Of a DNA stretch of 6,974 bases, positions 6,179-6,974 are shown piece after piece; the first letter of the stretch is position 1, and every line of letters begins with the position of its first letter. The notes beneath the pieces were generated by a model. It had not been told where the DNA came from. It ran no database searches and saw only the letters and a list, made by a program, of their open reading frames with translations. The translations under genes were made by a program, and so were the position numbers. The stretch spans positions 1 to 6,974 of the forward strand of contig JAAXUD010000143.1 of assembly GCA_013336205.1 (NCBI GenBank), in the 5' to 3' direction. The stretch is from Lentimicrobium sp. Lineage in GTDB: Bacteria > Bacteroidota > Bacteroidia > Bacteroidales > Lentimicrobiaceae.

Positions 6179-6628
6179 GCTGATTTCGTTCTCGATGATT
6201 TTTTTTACCAGTGTTCTGTCAATTGGTAAAGTAAAACAAATAAAATCCAGGTTTTCATACTTTAACCATCGGAATGTCTGTGCACCATCTTCCAGCTCAA
6301 AATCAAAAAGTTTTTCAGTTGCAGCAAAAACAGGCTCACTGTAGAGGCTGGCCTGGTAGTAGATGTTTATAATCTGCTGTACCTCATTAAGATAAGTAGA
6401 TGGCTGAAAAAAGTCAGTTGTGTAAAGATGGGTAATATTGCAGATCCCCTGACCAAATTCTTCCATCCACTCCCGTTTCAGGCAGTCAATGGTGCCTTCT
6501 CCGGCAATTAAACCTCCTTTCGGGAACCTGGTCATTTGCATGCCCAACCGGAATTCATCGGTAACTAACAACAGTCATTTGCAGAAAATCAGTCCATATA
6601 CCCTGATATTAACCGTACTGATTTTCAT
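6161..6628 (-). CDS. NUDIX hydrolase with an in-frame TGA at codon 18 (possible pseudogene)
   Basis: NUDIX enzymes hydrolyse nucleoside diphosphates linked to another moiety. From the ATG at 6628 the frame reads MKISTVNIRVYGLIFCK, then TGA (6577-6575), then LLLVTDEFRLGMQM and onward to a stop at 6163-6161, a span of 155 residues if read through. Both sides of the TGA belong to one Nudix domain: VYGLI is the first core strand and LLLVTDE the next. The Nudix box is complete, with GG at 38-39, Glu44, Arg52-Glu53, Glu56-Glu57 and Gly59. The ATG lies 4 bp after the mnmD stop, which supports this start and an operon. Without readthrough, only restart at TTG 6571 or ATG 6541 would yield protein, lacking the first strand. 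A recent nonsense mutation or a sequencing error are the simplest explanations. Substrate unknown. Confidence 0.8.
6575..6577 (-). other. In-frame TGA inside the NUDIX gene
   Basis: On the minus strand codon 17 AAA is followed by TGA and then CTG. The window's other genes use TGA as a real stop (for example at 2220-2222, 5291-5293 and 5899-5901), so the genetic code is not altered. The context UGA-C is among the leakier stop contexts known in bacteria. Confidence 0.85.
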
Positions 6629-6632
6629 AGCT

Positions 6633-6974
6633 TTATACTGCAGTTGCCCTGAGCATTTCCCGTTTGCCCGGAGGTCCGGGTAAGCGCTCTGTAGTAAAGC
6701 CCGATTGCTGAAGCGCCCTGCGAACAGCCCCCTTTGCAGCATAGGTTACCAAAATCCCACCCAATGCCATACTTTTCCTGATTTTACTGAAGATTTCCGG
6801 CTGCCATAGTTCAGGTTGGGCTTCTGCCGAGAATGCATCAAAATAAACCAGATGATAAAAGGATGAATTCAAATTAATAGCCTGAAGCCTGTGGGTAAAC
6901 TTTGTCAGTTGAAATCCGGGATTCAGACGAACAGTGCCTTCTTCAAGCATATGCATTTCATGGAATTCTTCAGC
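6633..6974 (-). CDS. mnmD: tRNA (mnm5s2U34) methyltransferase MnmD, C-terminal part (5' end outside window)
   Basis: MnmD is the stand-alone form of the methyltransferase half of MnmC (DUF752). It transfers a methyl group from S-adenosylmethionine to 5-aminomethyl-2-thiouridine at the wobble base of tRNAs for Lys, Glu and Gln. The frame remains open to the window edge, where it reads AEEFHEMHM, so the start is missing and 113 C-terminal residues are visible. Diagnostic strings are FDAFSAEAQPELW, GGILVTYAAKGAVRRAL and LPGPPGKREMLRA, which match the catalytic and C-terminal parts of the family. The N-terminal SAM-binding glycine loop is outside the window. No FAD oxidase domain follows, so this is MnmD and not bifunctional MnmC. 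It is separated by 4 bp from the NUDIX gene downstream, implying one transcript. Confidence 0.93.
   Translation of the reverse strand, partial: AEEFHEMHMLEEGTVRLNPGFQLTKFTHRLQAINLNSSFYHLVYFDAFSAEAQPELWQPEIFSKIRKSMALGGILVTYAAKGAVRRALQQSGFTTERLPGPPGKREMLRATAV

Noticed and set aside
6575..6577. TGA read as a sense codon through an alternative genetic code or as selenocysteine.
   Set aside because: Neighbouring genes end at TGA, which rules out a recoded genome, and no selenocysteine insertion hairpin or catalytic need for selenocysteine is apparent at this strand-turn position.
6489..6683. Plus-strand open frame of 64 codons across the NUDIX-mnmD junction.
   Set aside because: It is antisense to conserved NUDIX and MnmD residues and lacks any supporting promoter or motif.

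Overview
The window looks like chromosomal DNA of a Bacteroidota bacterium, probably of the Bacteroidales/Marinilabiliales kind, although I am not sure below phylum. Three things support this. An FtsK with the GATGQGKS form of Walker A is followed directly by lolA. Genes lack Shine-Dalgarno sites. Three promoter-like sites fit TAnnTTTG, the phylum's -7 element. There are no transposases, integrases, CRISPR repeats, tRNAs or rRNAs.

Left part (1-2222, + strand): the 3' end of the DNA translocase gene ftsK, then lolA (periplasmic lipoprotein carrier), then a small four-helix membrane protein. The start codon of the membrane protein lies inside a perfect 12-bp inverted repeat. A stem-loop at 2298-2324 separates this block from the convergent gene that follows.

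Middle part (2329-5293): a secreted trehalase/GH63-like (MGH1-like) glycosidase on the minus strand faces a NrtR/AraR-type regulator on the plus strand, across 664 AT-rich non-coding bases. That gap is organised. A minus-strand TATCTTTG box has a 21-bp palindrome just downstream. A plus-strand TATATTTG box has a weaker relative of the same palindrome just upstream. A 27-bp discontinuous stem ends in a U-tract when read on the minus strand. The simplest model is that the regulator, whose Nudix box has lost its catalytic glutamates, binds a sugar and controls both itself and the glycosidase, and that the glycosidase leader carries an attenuator or a separate small RNA. This is inference.

Right part (5296-6974): a TATCTTTG promoter right after the regulator's stop codon drives an uncharacterised 189-residue protein and an overlapping acylphosphatase. 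Converging on them is a tight minus-strand pair, mnmD (wobble-uridine tRNA methyltransferase, cut by the window edge) and a NUDIX hydrolase gene. The NUDIX frame is interrupted by an in-frame TGA at codon 18, although everything downstream, including the Nudix box, is intact. The acylphosphatase and NUDIX genes overlap tail to tail by 18 bp.

I found no clearly new multi-gene system. The most interesting points are the regulated intergenic region with its structured RNA candidate and the interrupted NUDIX gene.
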